The notes under the pieces were generated by a model. The model did not search any database and was not told the origin of the DNA. It saw only the letters and a program-made list of their open reading frames with translations. The position numbers and the translations under genes are program-made. 7,641 nt of DNA from Promethearchaeia archaeon. GTDB lineage: Archaea; Asgardarchaeota; Lokiarchaeia; Sigyniarchaeales; SOKP01. This document shows positions 1-5,729 of this stretch, in pieces. Positions within the stretch are counted from its first letter, which is position 1; each line of letters begins with the position of its first letter. The stretch lies in contig JAHQWS010000101.1 of NCBI GenBank assembly GCA_029856295.1, positions 1 to 7,641 on the forward strand, given 5' to 3'.

Positions 1-715
1 CATCAGGCCCTTTCATGGCATCTAACATTAATGCCGCATCCTCAACATAACGAGTTAAAGGTCCATAGTGATCGAAAGTAGCCCATGCAATAGTGCCGTG
101 CAGATTTCTTGGAATCCGTCCAAATGATGGTTTTATGCCATATATTCCACAAAAGCAAGCGGGTATGCGAATTGAACCCCCTCCATCTGAACCGAGTGCT
201 AAAGATCCTAATCCTGCCACTATTGCAGCTCCAGCACCACCACTTGAACCTCCAGAAGTTCTATCCAAATTCCAAGGATTTAATGTAGTGCCAAAAATCA
301 TATTATCTGTTATTGCAAGATGCCCATAAGCGGGTGTGTTCGTTTTTCCTAAAAATACTGCTCCAGCATCCCTGAGTCTTTTCACTGCTACTTCATCATC
401 TTCTGAAATATAATTTTCATAGAACTTACATCCAAAAGTTGTTTTAATTCCTCCAATCTGCATTAAATCTTTTATATTTGTAGGAATTCCATTTAAAGGA
501 GGTAGTTTTTCACCTTTTTTTACTCTCTCATCTGCTAAGTTTGCCATTTCTCTTGCTAATTCAAAGGTAGGAGTACAATACGCATTAATTATTGGATTAA
601 TCTTTTCTATTCTTTCTATAATTGTCTCAGTAATCTCTAATGAGGTTAATTCTTGAGTTTTTATCTTTTCCGCCATTTTTGAAGCAGACATAAAACAAAT
701 TTCTTCACCTTTCAT
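1..715 (-). CDS. Amidase signature family hydrolase, N-terminal 238 residues (3' end beyond window)
   Basis: This is the first 238 codons of an amidase signature (AS) enzyme; the C-terminal half lies beyond the left edge. AS enzymes hydrolyse amide bonds with a Ser-cisSer-Lys triad. The candidate triad is visible: Lys82 in GIPTNIKDL, cis-Ser157 in SGGSSGG and nucleophile Ser181 in GSDGGGSIRIPA. The spacings (75 and 24 residues) equal those of fatty acid amide hydrolase (K142, S217, S241). GPLTRYVEDAALMLDA near residues 218-233 is also typical. DGGGS rather than DTGGS resembles general aryl-acylamidase/NylA-like members more than GatA, and no GatB or GatC gene is adjacent, so a tRNA amidotransferase role is not favoured. 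The ATG at 715-713 starts a normal N-terminus and has a TATA-like box 19-26 nt upstream. Substrate cannot be told. No signal peptide is seen, so it is probably cytoplasmic. Confidence 0.93.
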   Translation of the reverse strand, partial: MKGEEICFMSASKMAEKIKTQELTSLEITETIIERIEKINPIINAYCTPTFELAREMANLADERVKKGEKLPPLNGIPTNIKDLMQIGGIKTTFGCKFYENYISEDDEVAVKRLRDAGAVFLGKTNTPAYGHLAITDNMIFGTTLNPWNLDRTSGGSSGGAGAAIVAGLGSLALGSDGGGSIRIPACFCGIYGIKPSFGRIPRNLHGTIAWATFDHYGPLTRYVEDAALMLDAMKGPD

Positions 716-863
716 ATATTTTACCTTATTTTTGTATAAAAGTGATAAATAACAATAAGGAAATTATTAATATAAATAATTAGACATACTGTTAAAAAAA
801 ATATTTATAATTCTTTAGAAATTTAGATTATTAAAAATAATAATATAATAAATCAATTAGAAG
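716..863. promoter_or_regulatory. Divergent intergenic region between amidase and secreted protein genes
   Basis: This 148-bp, very AT-rich stretch separates two divergently transcribed genes and must carry both promoters. For the plus-strand gene two TATA-like stretches are possible: TATTTATA at 802-809, which would give a leader of about 30 nt, and ATATAATA at 843-850, which lies rather close to the start. I cannot choose between them. I see no clear palindromic operator and no ORF. Confidence 0.4.
734..741 (-). promoter_or_regulatory. TATA-like box of the amidase gene
   Basis: On the minus strand this reads TTTTATAC. It sits 19-26 nt upstream of the amidase ATG, the distance expected if transcription starts at or next to the start codon (a leaderless archaeal mRNA). 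No good Shine-Dalgarno lies between. The region is so AT-rich that the match could be chance. Confidence 0.35.
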
Positions 864-1520
864 TTGAAATATAAGAAATTATTCTTTCTCTGTTTCCTCT
901 TAGTAACCATTTCTACAATGTTTTTGAGTATAGAGGTTTATGCACAAGATTATAAATTTGATCTCGAAGAAGACGATTCATTTACATGGGAGATAACAGA
1001 GCTAAACAAATACGAGTTTGAACGTGTCTTCGGATTTGAACCAGCCTTCGAAAATGGTGATAAAACCCGTAGAGTTATACAAAATGTAGAAGATAATGAC
1101 GATGGTTGGTTTGTAACCGTAGAGTTTTGGGATTATCAAAAGGATTGGGATGAAGATGGCACGATTATATATGAACAAGTATATGATAATCCTAGTAACT
1201 ATGATGATAATATCTTTTTACCAACACCGGTAAATGAATATCTAGCAGAAGCTAGTGAGGATTTACCCTCAAATTATTTAGTAGAAGGTCATAGAGTCAC
1301 TATAAGAGAAACAGACTATAATCGGATTCTTGAATATGATACAAGGGGAGTTTTGCTTTCAGAATTATATGAAAATAAAGAAGAAATCGTTTTAGTAAAA
1401 GTGGAAAACACTTTGAGAGTTATCCCTATGGGAAATTTCTTTATTGGGTTTATAATTTTAGCAGTTGTATCTATTATTGTTGTTATGATAAAAAAGAAAA
1501 AATATTCTATTATGGAATAG
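864..1520 (+). CDS. Secreted type I membrane protein with C-terminal anchor, unknown function
   Basis: I do not recognise a named family. The 218-residue protein begins with a clear signal peptide: KYKK n-region, hydrophobic core at about residues 6-22, and a likely cut after Ala27 (VYA|QD). An acidic, aromatic-rich extracellular domain follows (about 28-188, many D, E, Y and W). A single transmembrane helix at 191-209 and a KKKK stop-transfer patch place about 9 residues in the cytoplasm. The start is TTG: the codon two before it (858-860) is an in-frame TAG, and the first internal ATG (codon 19) would destroy the signal peptide. The segment around 155-180 (EYDTRGVLLSELYENKEEI) resembles the beta-strand pattern of many Asgard surface proteins, from memory only. 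It stands alone on its transcript: divergent from the amidase and 141 bp before the phosphoglycerate mutase, which has its own promoter. Confidence 0.85.
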   Translation: MKYKKLFFLCFLLVTISTMFLSIEVYAQDYKFDLEEDDSFTWEITELNKYEFERVFGFEPAFENGDKTRRVIQNVEDNDDGWFVTVEFWDYQKDWDEDGTIIYEQVYDNPSNYDDNIFLPTPVNEYLAEASEDLPSNYLVEGHRVTIRETDYNRILEYDTRGVLLSELYENKEEIVLVKVENTLRVIPMGNFFIGFIILAVVSIIVVMIKKKKYSIME

Positions 1521-1577
1521 ACTATTATATAATTAATTTTATCTAAGTATGTTTGCTTAATCTATTTTTAGTCATTA

Positions 1578-1583
1578 TTTTTT
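1578..1583 (+). terminator. Possible poly-T terminator after the secreted protein gene
   Basis: A T6 run about 58 nt after the stop codon, inside a generally T-rich stretch with no hairpin. Archaeal RNA polymerase stops at such oligo-T tracts, but short T-runs are frequent here, so this is only a candidate. Confidence 0.25.
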
Positions 1584-1617
1584 CAAATCAAAATTATTTT
1601 AACAAACCTTTGTACTA

Positions 1618-1625
1618 TTATATAA
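1618..1625 (+). promoter_or_regulatory. TATA box of the phosphoglycerate mutase gene
   Basis: TTATATAA lies 37-44 nt before the ATG at 1662. A start site about 25 nt downstream of the box would fall near 1645-1650 and leave a leader of roughly 12-17 nt. A GAGG motif (1650-1653) sits 8 nt before the ATG and could act as a Shine-Dalgarno. Most other genes in the window look leaderless, so this one appears to use a leadered start. Confidence 0.5.
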
Positions 1626-1661
1626 TGTTTGGATATGAGAATAATAAAAGAGGGAACTTGA

Positions 1662-3326
1662 ATGTCAAGCTTAAATCTTAAAAAATTAGCAAGATTTTCT
1701 GGTCATGATGGTCCTATCGTTTTAGTCATAATGGATGGAATAGGTATCGGAAAAGAAAATAACAATAATGCTTTCTATTTGGCAAATACTTCATTTTTGG
1801 ATAAACTAAAGCAAGATTGTATTAAGATGAATTTATATACGGAACTTAGGGCACATGGGACTGCTGTAGGATTACCTTCGGATGAAGAGATGGGAAATAG
1901 TGAGGTGGGACATAATGCTTTTGGAGCCGGTAATGTTGTTAAGCAAAGGGCACGTTTAGCAAAGGAAGCAATTGACAGTAAGGCTTTATTTAATAACCAT
2001 AAATGGTTAAAACTTATTAATTACATAAATGAAAATGGTAAAACACTACATTTCATAGGTTTATTATCTGATGGATATGTTCATAGCCATATCTCCCATT
2101 TGTTAGGTATGTTATATGGATTGTTAGATTCTAACATTAAAAAAGTAAGAATTCATACTCTGCTTGATGGAAGAGATGTTCCTCCTCAATCGGCTACTTT
2201 ATATATTGAAGAATTAGAAAGAGTGCTTAACAATATTATGACCGCAGGAGAATTTGATTATAAAATAGCATCTGGAGGTGGTAGGATGAGAGTTACTATG
2301 GATAGATATAATTCAGACTGGAATGTGGTCAGAAGAGGTTGGGAAGCTCATGTTTGCGGAATTCCAGAGAGATTTCCGGGTTATAAAGGGTATTTCTTTA
2401 CTGCTAGAGAAGCTGTAAGTCAAGCTAGAATTATTGATCTCGATATGATTGATCAATATTTACCCTCATTCGTGATCGTCAATGAATTTCAATTTCCTAT
2501 CGGACAAATTGAAGATGGGGATGCTGTAATTTATTTCAATTTTCGAGGAGATAGAGCCATTCAAATTTCAAGAGCATTTGATGAGGAAGCTTTTTCAGAA
2601 TTTGAAAAAAAATGTGACCCCAAAGTGCATTATTATGGTTTAATGCAATATGACGATAAACTTATGATTCCAAAAAACTATTTCATAGATCCACCCAAAA
2701 TATATAACACTATATCAGATTATTTATCAGCCGAGGGAATAAAACAATATGCAATAGCAGAAACTCATAAATTTGGGCATATCTCTTATTTTTATAAGGG
2801 GAATCGAGATATCTCCATTCCGGGAGAAGATTGTGTAGAAGTCAAATCGGATCCTTCAGAAACTATTAGAGAACATCCTGAAATGAAAGCGTATGAAGTT
2901 AAAGAACAATTAGAAAAGGCAATTTTATCAGGTAATTATAAATTTTTAAGGGTAAATTTTGCGAATGGTGATATGGTTGGCCATACAGGGGATATAGATG
3001 CTGCTATCATTGCAGCTGAAACGGTTGATAAATGCGTTAAAGGTATTGTGGAAGTTGTGAATGGATTAGGCGGGGTCACAATAGTTACCGCAGATCATGG
3101 AAATATTGACGAAATGGAACAATACGAAACAGCTCATACGTTAAATCCAGTAATGTTTGCGATTATGGACTCTGGTTATTACAATATGTACCACGTAGCT
3201 AATAAGTACAAAATTAATGAAAATCTTCAAGGCCCATCGTTAGGCAATGTCGCCTCTACAATACTTAATTTACTCGGTTATGAAAAACCAGAAGGATATT
3301 TGGATTCCTTAATAAATTTCATTTAG
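1662..3326 (+). CDS. gpmI: 2,3-bisphosphoglycerate-independent phosphoglycerate mutase, long plant-like form
   Basis: This enzyme interconverts 3- and 2-phosphoglycerate in glycolysis/gluconeogenesis, in the cytoplasm, through a phosphoserine intermediate and two metal ions. All expected ligands are visible: Asp25 (IMDGIG), Ser80 nucleophile (MGNSEVGH), Asp478-His479 (TADHG) for one metal; Asp437, His441 (NGDMVGH) and His492 (AHT) for the other. Substrate-site residues include His141 (DGYVHSH), Arg171 (DGRD), Arg208 and Arg215 (MDRY), Arg295 and Arg298 (FNFRGDR) and Lys370. At 554 residues it is longer than the usual bacterial form of about 510. GGGRMRVTMDRYNSDW, DQYLPSFVIV and KFGHISYF match the plant/trypanosomatid subclass rather than the bacterial MDRD type. 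Many archaea instead carry the ApgM family. The gene is single, with its own TATA box and a GAGG ribosome site. An N-terminal extension of about 15 residues precedes the core. Confidence 0.97.
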   Translation: MSSLNLKKLARFSGHDGPIVLVIMDGIGIGKENNNNAFYLANTSFLDKLKQDCIKMNLYTELRAHGTAVGLPSDEEMGNSEVGHNAFGAGNVVKQRARLAKEAIDSKALFNNHKWLKLINYINENGKTLHFIGLLSDGYVHSHISHLLGMLYGLLDSNIKKVRIHTLLDGRDVPPQSATLYIEELERVLNNIMTAGEFDYKIASGGGRMRVTMDRYNSDWNVVRRGWEAHVCGIPERFPGYKGYFFTAREAVSQARIIDLDMIDQYLPSFVIVNEFQFPIGQIEDGDAVIYFNFRGDRAIQISRAFDEEAFSEFEKKCDPKVHYYGLMQYDDKLMIPKNYFIDPPKIYNTISDYLSAEGIKQYAIAETHKFGHISYFYKGNRDISIPGEDCVEVKSDPSETIREHPEMKAYEVKEQLEKAILSGNYKFLRVNFANGDMVGHTGDIDAAIIAAETVDKCVKGIVEVVNGLGGVTIVTADHGNIDEMEQYETAHTLNPVMFAIMDSGYYNMYHVANKYKINENLQGPSLGNVASTILNLLGYEKPEGYLDSLINFI

Positions 3327-3334
3327 TTGAATAA

Positions 3335-3347
3335 TTCTTTTATTTTT
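3335..3347 (+). terminator. Possible T-rich terminator after phosphoglycerate mutase
   Basis: TTCTTTTATTTTT begins 9 nt after the stop codon; there is no hairpin, as usual for archaeal oligo-T termination. Its end overlaps the TATA-like box of the next ORF, so the same bases may serve both purposes. Confidence 0.3.
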
Positions 3348-3350
3348 ATA
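3343..3350 (+). promoter_or_regulatory. TATA-like box before the short ORF and methyltransferase
   Basis: TTTTTATA lies 19-26 nt upstream of the ATG at 3369, the spacing of a leaderless archaeal transcript. The region just before the methyltransferase ATG (3450-3485) has no comparable TATA box, so this promoter may drive both the short ORF and the methyltransferase. Confidence 0.4.
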
Positions 3351-3368
3351 AGAAATATGTAACTTAAT

Positions 3369-3482
3369 ATGATTGAAGATTTACTTATAATTAATGATTC
3401 AGCTCTTCTTTTATTCGGCTGGCATCTTGAAGGAACGTCCGGAGAGGACCAAGATAATCTAATTAGTCCATCATTCCTATAA
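3369..3482 (+). pseudogene. Short 37-codon ORF resembling the start of a longin/roadblock-like protein (truncated gene or leader ORF)
   Basis: An ATG-to-TAA frame of 37 residues beginning MIEDLLIINDSALLLFGWH and ending in NLISPSFL. From memory, this opening (two beta strands with an LLxFxWHxEG turn, then an acidic EDQDNLIS segment) matches the N-terminus of small Asgard proteins of the longin/roadblock type, where the family continues with an LxSGFL-like helix. Here a stop comes right at that helix, and neither of the other two frames continues the fold, so a 3' truncation with deletion is the simplest reading. It starts 42 nt after phosphoglycerate mutase, has a TATA-like box at leaderless spacing, and no Shine-Dalgarno. 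Its TAA is 3 nt before the methyltransferase ATG, in the same frame, so it could also be an expressed leader peptide coupled to that gene. The family match needs a profile search. Confidence 0.4.
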
Positions 3483-3485
3483 TCC

Positions 3486-4046
3486 ATGAAACTTGGAAAA
3501 GATTATATTATGCATTCGGAGTTGGCCTTACCATATTTGGAAACTCCAGAAGACCATATTATAAAAACATTAGAAACGCTTCAGACTAAGTTCGGATTGA
3601 AAAAAGATTCGAAACAAAAATTAATTGACCTAGGATCTGGAGATGGGCGAGTTGTTATATATGCAGGATTAAATTATGGAATCTTATCAATTGGCTACGA
3701 AATCAATCCAGATCTAGTAAAAGAGGCTTTAGAACACAAAGAATTATTGAAAAAGGAGAAAAAGTACAAAAATAAATATTTGAGGAAAATAAAAATAAAA
3801 AGGGGAGATTTATTTACCCTAAATTTAAAAAATTATGATTTTATTTACATATATTCGCTCCCTACTATGCAAAGTTTTTTACATCACGTATTTAAGACGG
3901 CCAAAAGTGAGGCAATATTCATTTCTTATAAATATCCTCTTGATCAATTTGAAACTTATTTAAAACTAGAGTATAAAATAAAGCATCAGACTGATAACCA
4001 AGAAAATTATTCTTATTTTTATAGAATGATGGAAAAAAAACTATAA
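3486..4046 (+). CDS. Class I SAM-dependent methyltransferase, FAM173 (ATPSCKMT/ANTKMT)-like
   Basis: A 186-residue Rossmann-fold methyltransferase. Motif I is LIDLGSGDGRVVI (46-58); the acidic residue ending strand 2 that should bind the SAM ribose is Glu72 in IGYEINPDLV; Asp108 in KRGDLF fits the adenine-binding position; IYSLPTMQSFL (122-132) follows strand 4. The pairing DLGSGDGR plus GYEINP, a helix with TPEDHIIKTLE before motif I, and a late SLP-x-M followed by FISYKYP all resemble the eukaryotic FAM173 lysine methyltransferases, which modify ATP synthase c-subunit and ADP/ATP translocase. The archaeal substrate is unknown. Mitochondrial-type membrane anchoring is absent; the protein looks soluble. 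The start at 3486 is 3 nt after the stop of the short upstream ORF; ATG at 3510 (Met9) is an alternative. The middle (85-106) is very lysine-rich. Confidence 0.85.
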   Translation: MKLGKDYIMHSELALPYLETPEDHIIKTLETLQTKFGLKKDSKQKLIDLGSGDGRVVIYAGLNYGILSIGYEINPDLVKEALEHKELLKKEKKYKNKYLRKIKIKRGDLFTLNLKNYDFIYIYSLPTMQSFLHHVFKTAKSEAIFISYKYPLDQFETYLKLEYKIKHQTDNQENYSYFYRMMEKKL

Positions 4047-4099
4047 TAAACAAAATATATTGCTGAAACCTAATATCAACTTTGGTTTAATAAGGTAAA

Positions 4100-4107
4100 T
4101 TTATATA
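4100..4107 (+). promoter_or_regulatory. Strong TATA box upstream of the tiny membrane ORF
   Basis: TTTATATA is a very good match to the archaeal TATA consensus. It lies 52-59 nt before the ATG at 4159, giving a leader near 25-30 nt; a second weaker box (TATAAAT, 4128-4134) would give a leaderless start. Its presence argues that the interrupted small gene downstream is or was expressed. Confidence 0.45.
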
Positions 4108-4158
4108 CAGTTATTTTTGATATTTTCTATAAATCTAACAAAAAAATTATAAAAAAAA

Positions 4159-4287
4159 ATGAGTTTAGCAGATACTTTATCTAAGGCTAAATTTAAGGAA
4201 GAATCCAAAGGATTTTGACATAATTTGTCTGTACTAATTCTGATAATAATAGTATTCAGTTTACTAGTAATTTTAGTATGGTTATAA
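4159..4287 (+). pseudogene. Tiny tail-anchored membrane protein ORF interrupted by one in-frame TGA
   Basis: Reading from ATG 4159 gives 19 residues (MSLADTLSKAKFKEESKGF), a TGA at 4216-4218, then 22 more codons in the same frame to TAA at 4285-4287. The part after the TGA is an almost perfect transmembrane helix (LSVLILIIIVF...LVILVW) that ends right at the stop, and the part before it is a charged, possibly amphipathic segment. The total of 42 positions looks like a small tail-anchored protein. TGG to TGA (Trp) is one base change and Trp at a membrane interface would be natural. Options are a recent nonsense mutation, a sequencing error, or stop-codon recoding. I see no archaeal SECIS hairpin in 4288-4334, which weakens a selenocysteine reading. 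It does not match SecE or Sec61-beta as I know them. It lies between convergent genes. Confidence 0.45.
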
Positions 4288-4305
4288 AATATAGCACTTA
4301 ATTAG

Positions 4306-4312
4306 AAAAAAA
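4306..4312 (-). terminator. Poly-T terminator of the UROD-like gene
   Basis: Seven T in a row on the minus strand, 22 nt after the stop codon of the UROD-like gene, with no hairpin. This fits archaeal oligo-T termination in a convergent region. Confidence 0.4.
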
Positions 4313-4334
4313 GTAGTAAACGTATAAAACTGCT

Positions 4335-5603
4335 TTAGAGAATAGTCAATTTATACCCTTTGAGGCATTTTCGAACCTCTTTAAATACTTGATTTTTGAG
4401 GTCTTTATGCATTTCAAGGTTGTTTGCTGCTAAGTATTCTCGTAGTTGAGTCTTGTTTAAAGTACTCTGACCACTTTTTTTTAGCCAAGTTAATATATCG
4501 GAAACAACTTTCCCTCCATTTCCCCCCATAAATTCAGGTAAATAACAATCTGCTTGAGCGCTCGACATATAAACTGTATACACAAATAATCCTTTAGCAT
4601 CTAATTTTTTATACACATGAGGAATAACAGGGTGGTCAAAAATCATCATATGAATATTTTTACCTGCTTTTTGAATTTTTTTATAGAGAGGCATCCACTC
4701 ATCTTCTCCGTCTTGAGGCACTCCAGGCTTCAGACCTGGTACCCATTGAATGCCATCTGTTATTTTTAAAATATCATCAAGATATTTTATTTCTTCTGGG
4801 CCATCTAAATGATATATCGAATAATCCATATGTTCCGCCTGTTCTTTCAGGTCGGGGAGCACGAATCTTTCGAAATATTTTGGATTAAGCATTACGCTGA
4901 AGTCACACTGCATTGTATAGTACTTTTTAGGAGACCATAAATTTAACCAAGTATTACATCCGTCCACGTGTTTATTTATAATGTCTTGCAATTCATCATA
5001 TACTTTCAAATATTTTTCCATGATTATCGCACGGCAAGTATCTATTAATTCAGGGTTCCTTCTCATTTGAATTATGATGGTTTGTGGTCCAAGAAATGAT
5101 ACTAATATGTCTAATATTCCTCCTAAATCCGTCATAGAAACACAATAATTATTTTTCGCGCCTCGTTTTGCCGCGATTTCCGTTGTCCGCTTTAATCTCA
5201 TATACCATTCATTATTGTCGTTTAATTTTGCACTTTCAAGAACGGAAATAATATCCTTGACTTCGGTAGGTCTATGATACCACATTGTTCCCGATTTATA
5301 TTCTGGAATAACACCTAAGACTGAGGCCATTATGCCAGGTCCATAGTTTGGAAAATAGGAGGGAATACATTCACCACCATAAACTAATCCATCACTGTGA
5401 CTTTCGAAAGTATCAAGAATAGGTTCGATACCATCCCATTTCTTGCATAACTCAAAATTTAAGGCACTTGATGCAATAACCGCCTTTTCTGAACCCGGAC
5501 CTTCCAATATATTATACGATATAACAGGTCTATCAGTAGTTTCATGATCCCACCAAGCAGCCATTCGTTCTTTTGCTTCTTGTAAATCTTCTTTAATAAT
5601 CAT
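4335..5603 (-). CDS. UROD/MetE-superfamily protein, probable (corrinoid) methyltransferase relative
   Basis: A 422-residue protein of the uroporphyrinogen decarboxylase fold. Typical pieces are an N-terminal WWDHETTDRPVIS, TDLGGILDILVSFLG (158-172), a helix around NPELID, CDFSVMLNPKYFERFVLPDLK (about 233-253), YHLDGPEEIKYLDDIL and GIQWVPG (264-290). The true heme-enzyme N-terminal motif (RPxWxMRQAGRY) is missing and no tetrapyrrole gene is nearby, so porphyrin decarboxylation is unlikely. Methyltransferases such as MtaA bind zinc with His-x-Cys and a later Cys; here the site reads His265-Leu-Asp267, and Cys353 (ADCYLPEF) may fill the third position. This H-x-D form is common in the uncharacterised YHLDGP branch. 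No corrinoid protein gene is adjacent, so partner and substrate are unknown. The protein is soluble. The gene lies 126 nt after the zinc-ribbon gene, with a terminator between, so it is probably transcribed separately. Confidence 0.85.
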   Translation of the reverse strand: MIIKEDLQEAKERMAAWWDHETTDRPVISYNILEGPGSEKAVIASSALNFELCKKWDGIEPILDTFESHSDGLVYGGECIPSYFPNYGPGIMASVLGVIPEYKSGTMWYHRPTEVKDIISVLESAKLNDNNEWYMRLKRTTEIAAKRGAKNNYCVSMTDLGGILDILVSFLGPQTIIIQMRRNPELIDTCRAIIMEKYLKVYDELQDIINKHVDGCNTWLNLWSPKKYYTMQCDFSVMLNPKYFERFVLPDLKEQAEHMDYSIYHLDGPEEIKYLDDILKITDGIQWVPGLKPGVPQDGEDEWMPLYKKIQKAGKNIHMMIFDHPVIPHVYKKLDAKGLFVYTVYMSSAQADCYLPEFMGGNGGKVVSDILTWLKKSGQSTLNKTQLREYLAANNLEMHKDLKNQVFKEVRKCLKGYKLTIL

Positions 5604-5628
5604 AGAAATTTTAATTTACTTTATTTAG

Positions 5629-5636
5629 TATTTATT
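5629..5636 (-). promoter_or_regulatory. Candidate TATA box of the UROD-like gene
   Basis: Minus strand AATAAATA, 26-33 nt upstream of the ATG at 5603, so transcription would begin only a few bases before the start codon. There is no Shine-Dalgarno. It is a weak call in very AT-rich DNA. Confidence 0.28.
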
Positions 5637-5708
5637 GAAAATTTTTAAAGAATTAAAAGGATACTTTTAAAATAAGAGGGACCATTTAGTTTCAGCTTGA
5701 AACATTAT

Positions 5709-5717
5709 AAAAAAAAA
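5709..5717 (-). terminator. Poly-T terminator after the zinc-ribbon gene
   Basis: A T9 run on the minus strand, 12 nt after the stop codon of the zinc-ribbon gene and without a stem. It is the longest T-run next to a gene end in the window and a good archaeal terminator candidate. It would separate this gene from the UROD-like gene. Confidence 0.5.
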
Positions 5718-5729
5718 GAGAATTTTTAA

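Noticed and set aside
93..329. 78-codon plus-strand ORF, proline-rich
   Set aside because: It lies antisense within the amidase gene, exactly across the conserved Ser-cisSer region. Its proline/alanine richness is the reverse complement of the Gly/Ser-rich amidase signature, so it is a shadow.
1521..1661. Search for a small gene or RNA between the secreted protein and the mutase
   Set aside because: No frame of useful length and no stem; only the T6 run and the TATA box stand out.
3437..3449. Small hairpin GTCC-GGAGA-GGAC, considered as part of a structured RNA
   Set aside because: Only four base pairs, inside a frame that reads as a protein start; no larger structure forms around it and it does not match a known RNA.
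4066..4088. Inverted repeat AAACC ... GGTTT after the methyltransferase gene
   Set aside because: Five base pairs with a 13-nt loop and no T-run directly after it; likely chance in AT-rich DNA.
4288..4334. Possible SECIS element for the TGA-containing ORF
   Set aside because: No stable stem with the archaeal SECIS internal loop could be drawn by eye; the stretch is mostly A and T and holds the terminator of the opposite gene.
4335..5603. Calling this gene hemE (heme biosynthesis uroporphyrinogen decarboxylase)
   Set aside because: The substrate-binding N-terminal motif of HemE is absent, the length is larger than usual, and there are no tetrapyrrole genes around it.
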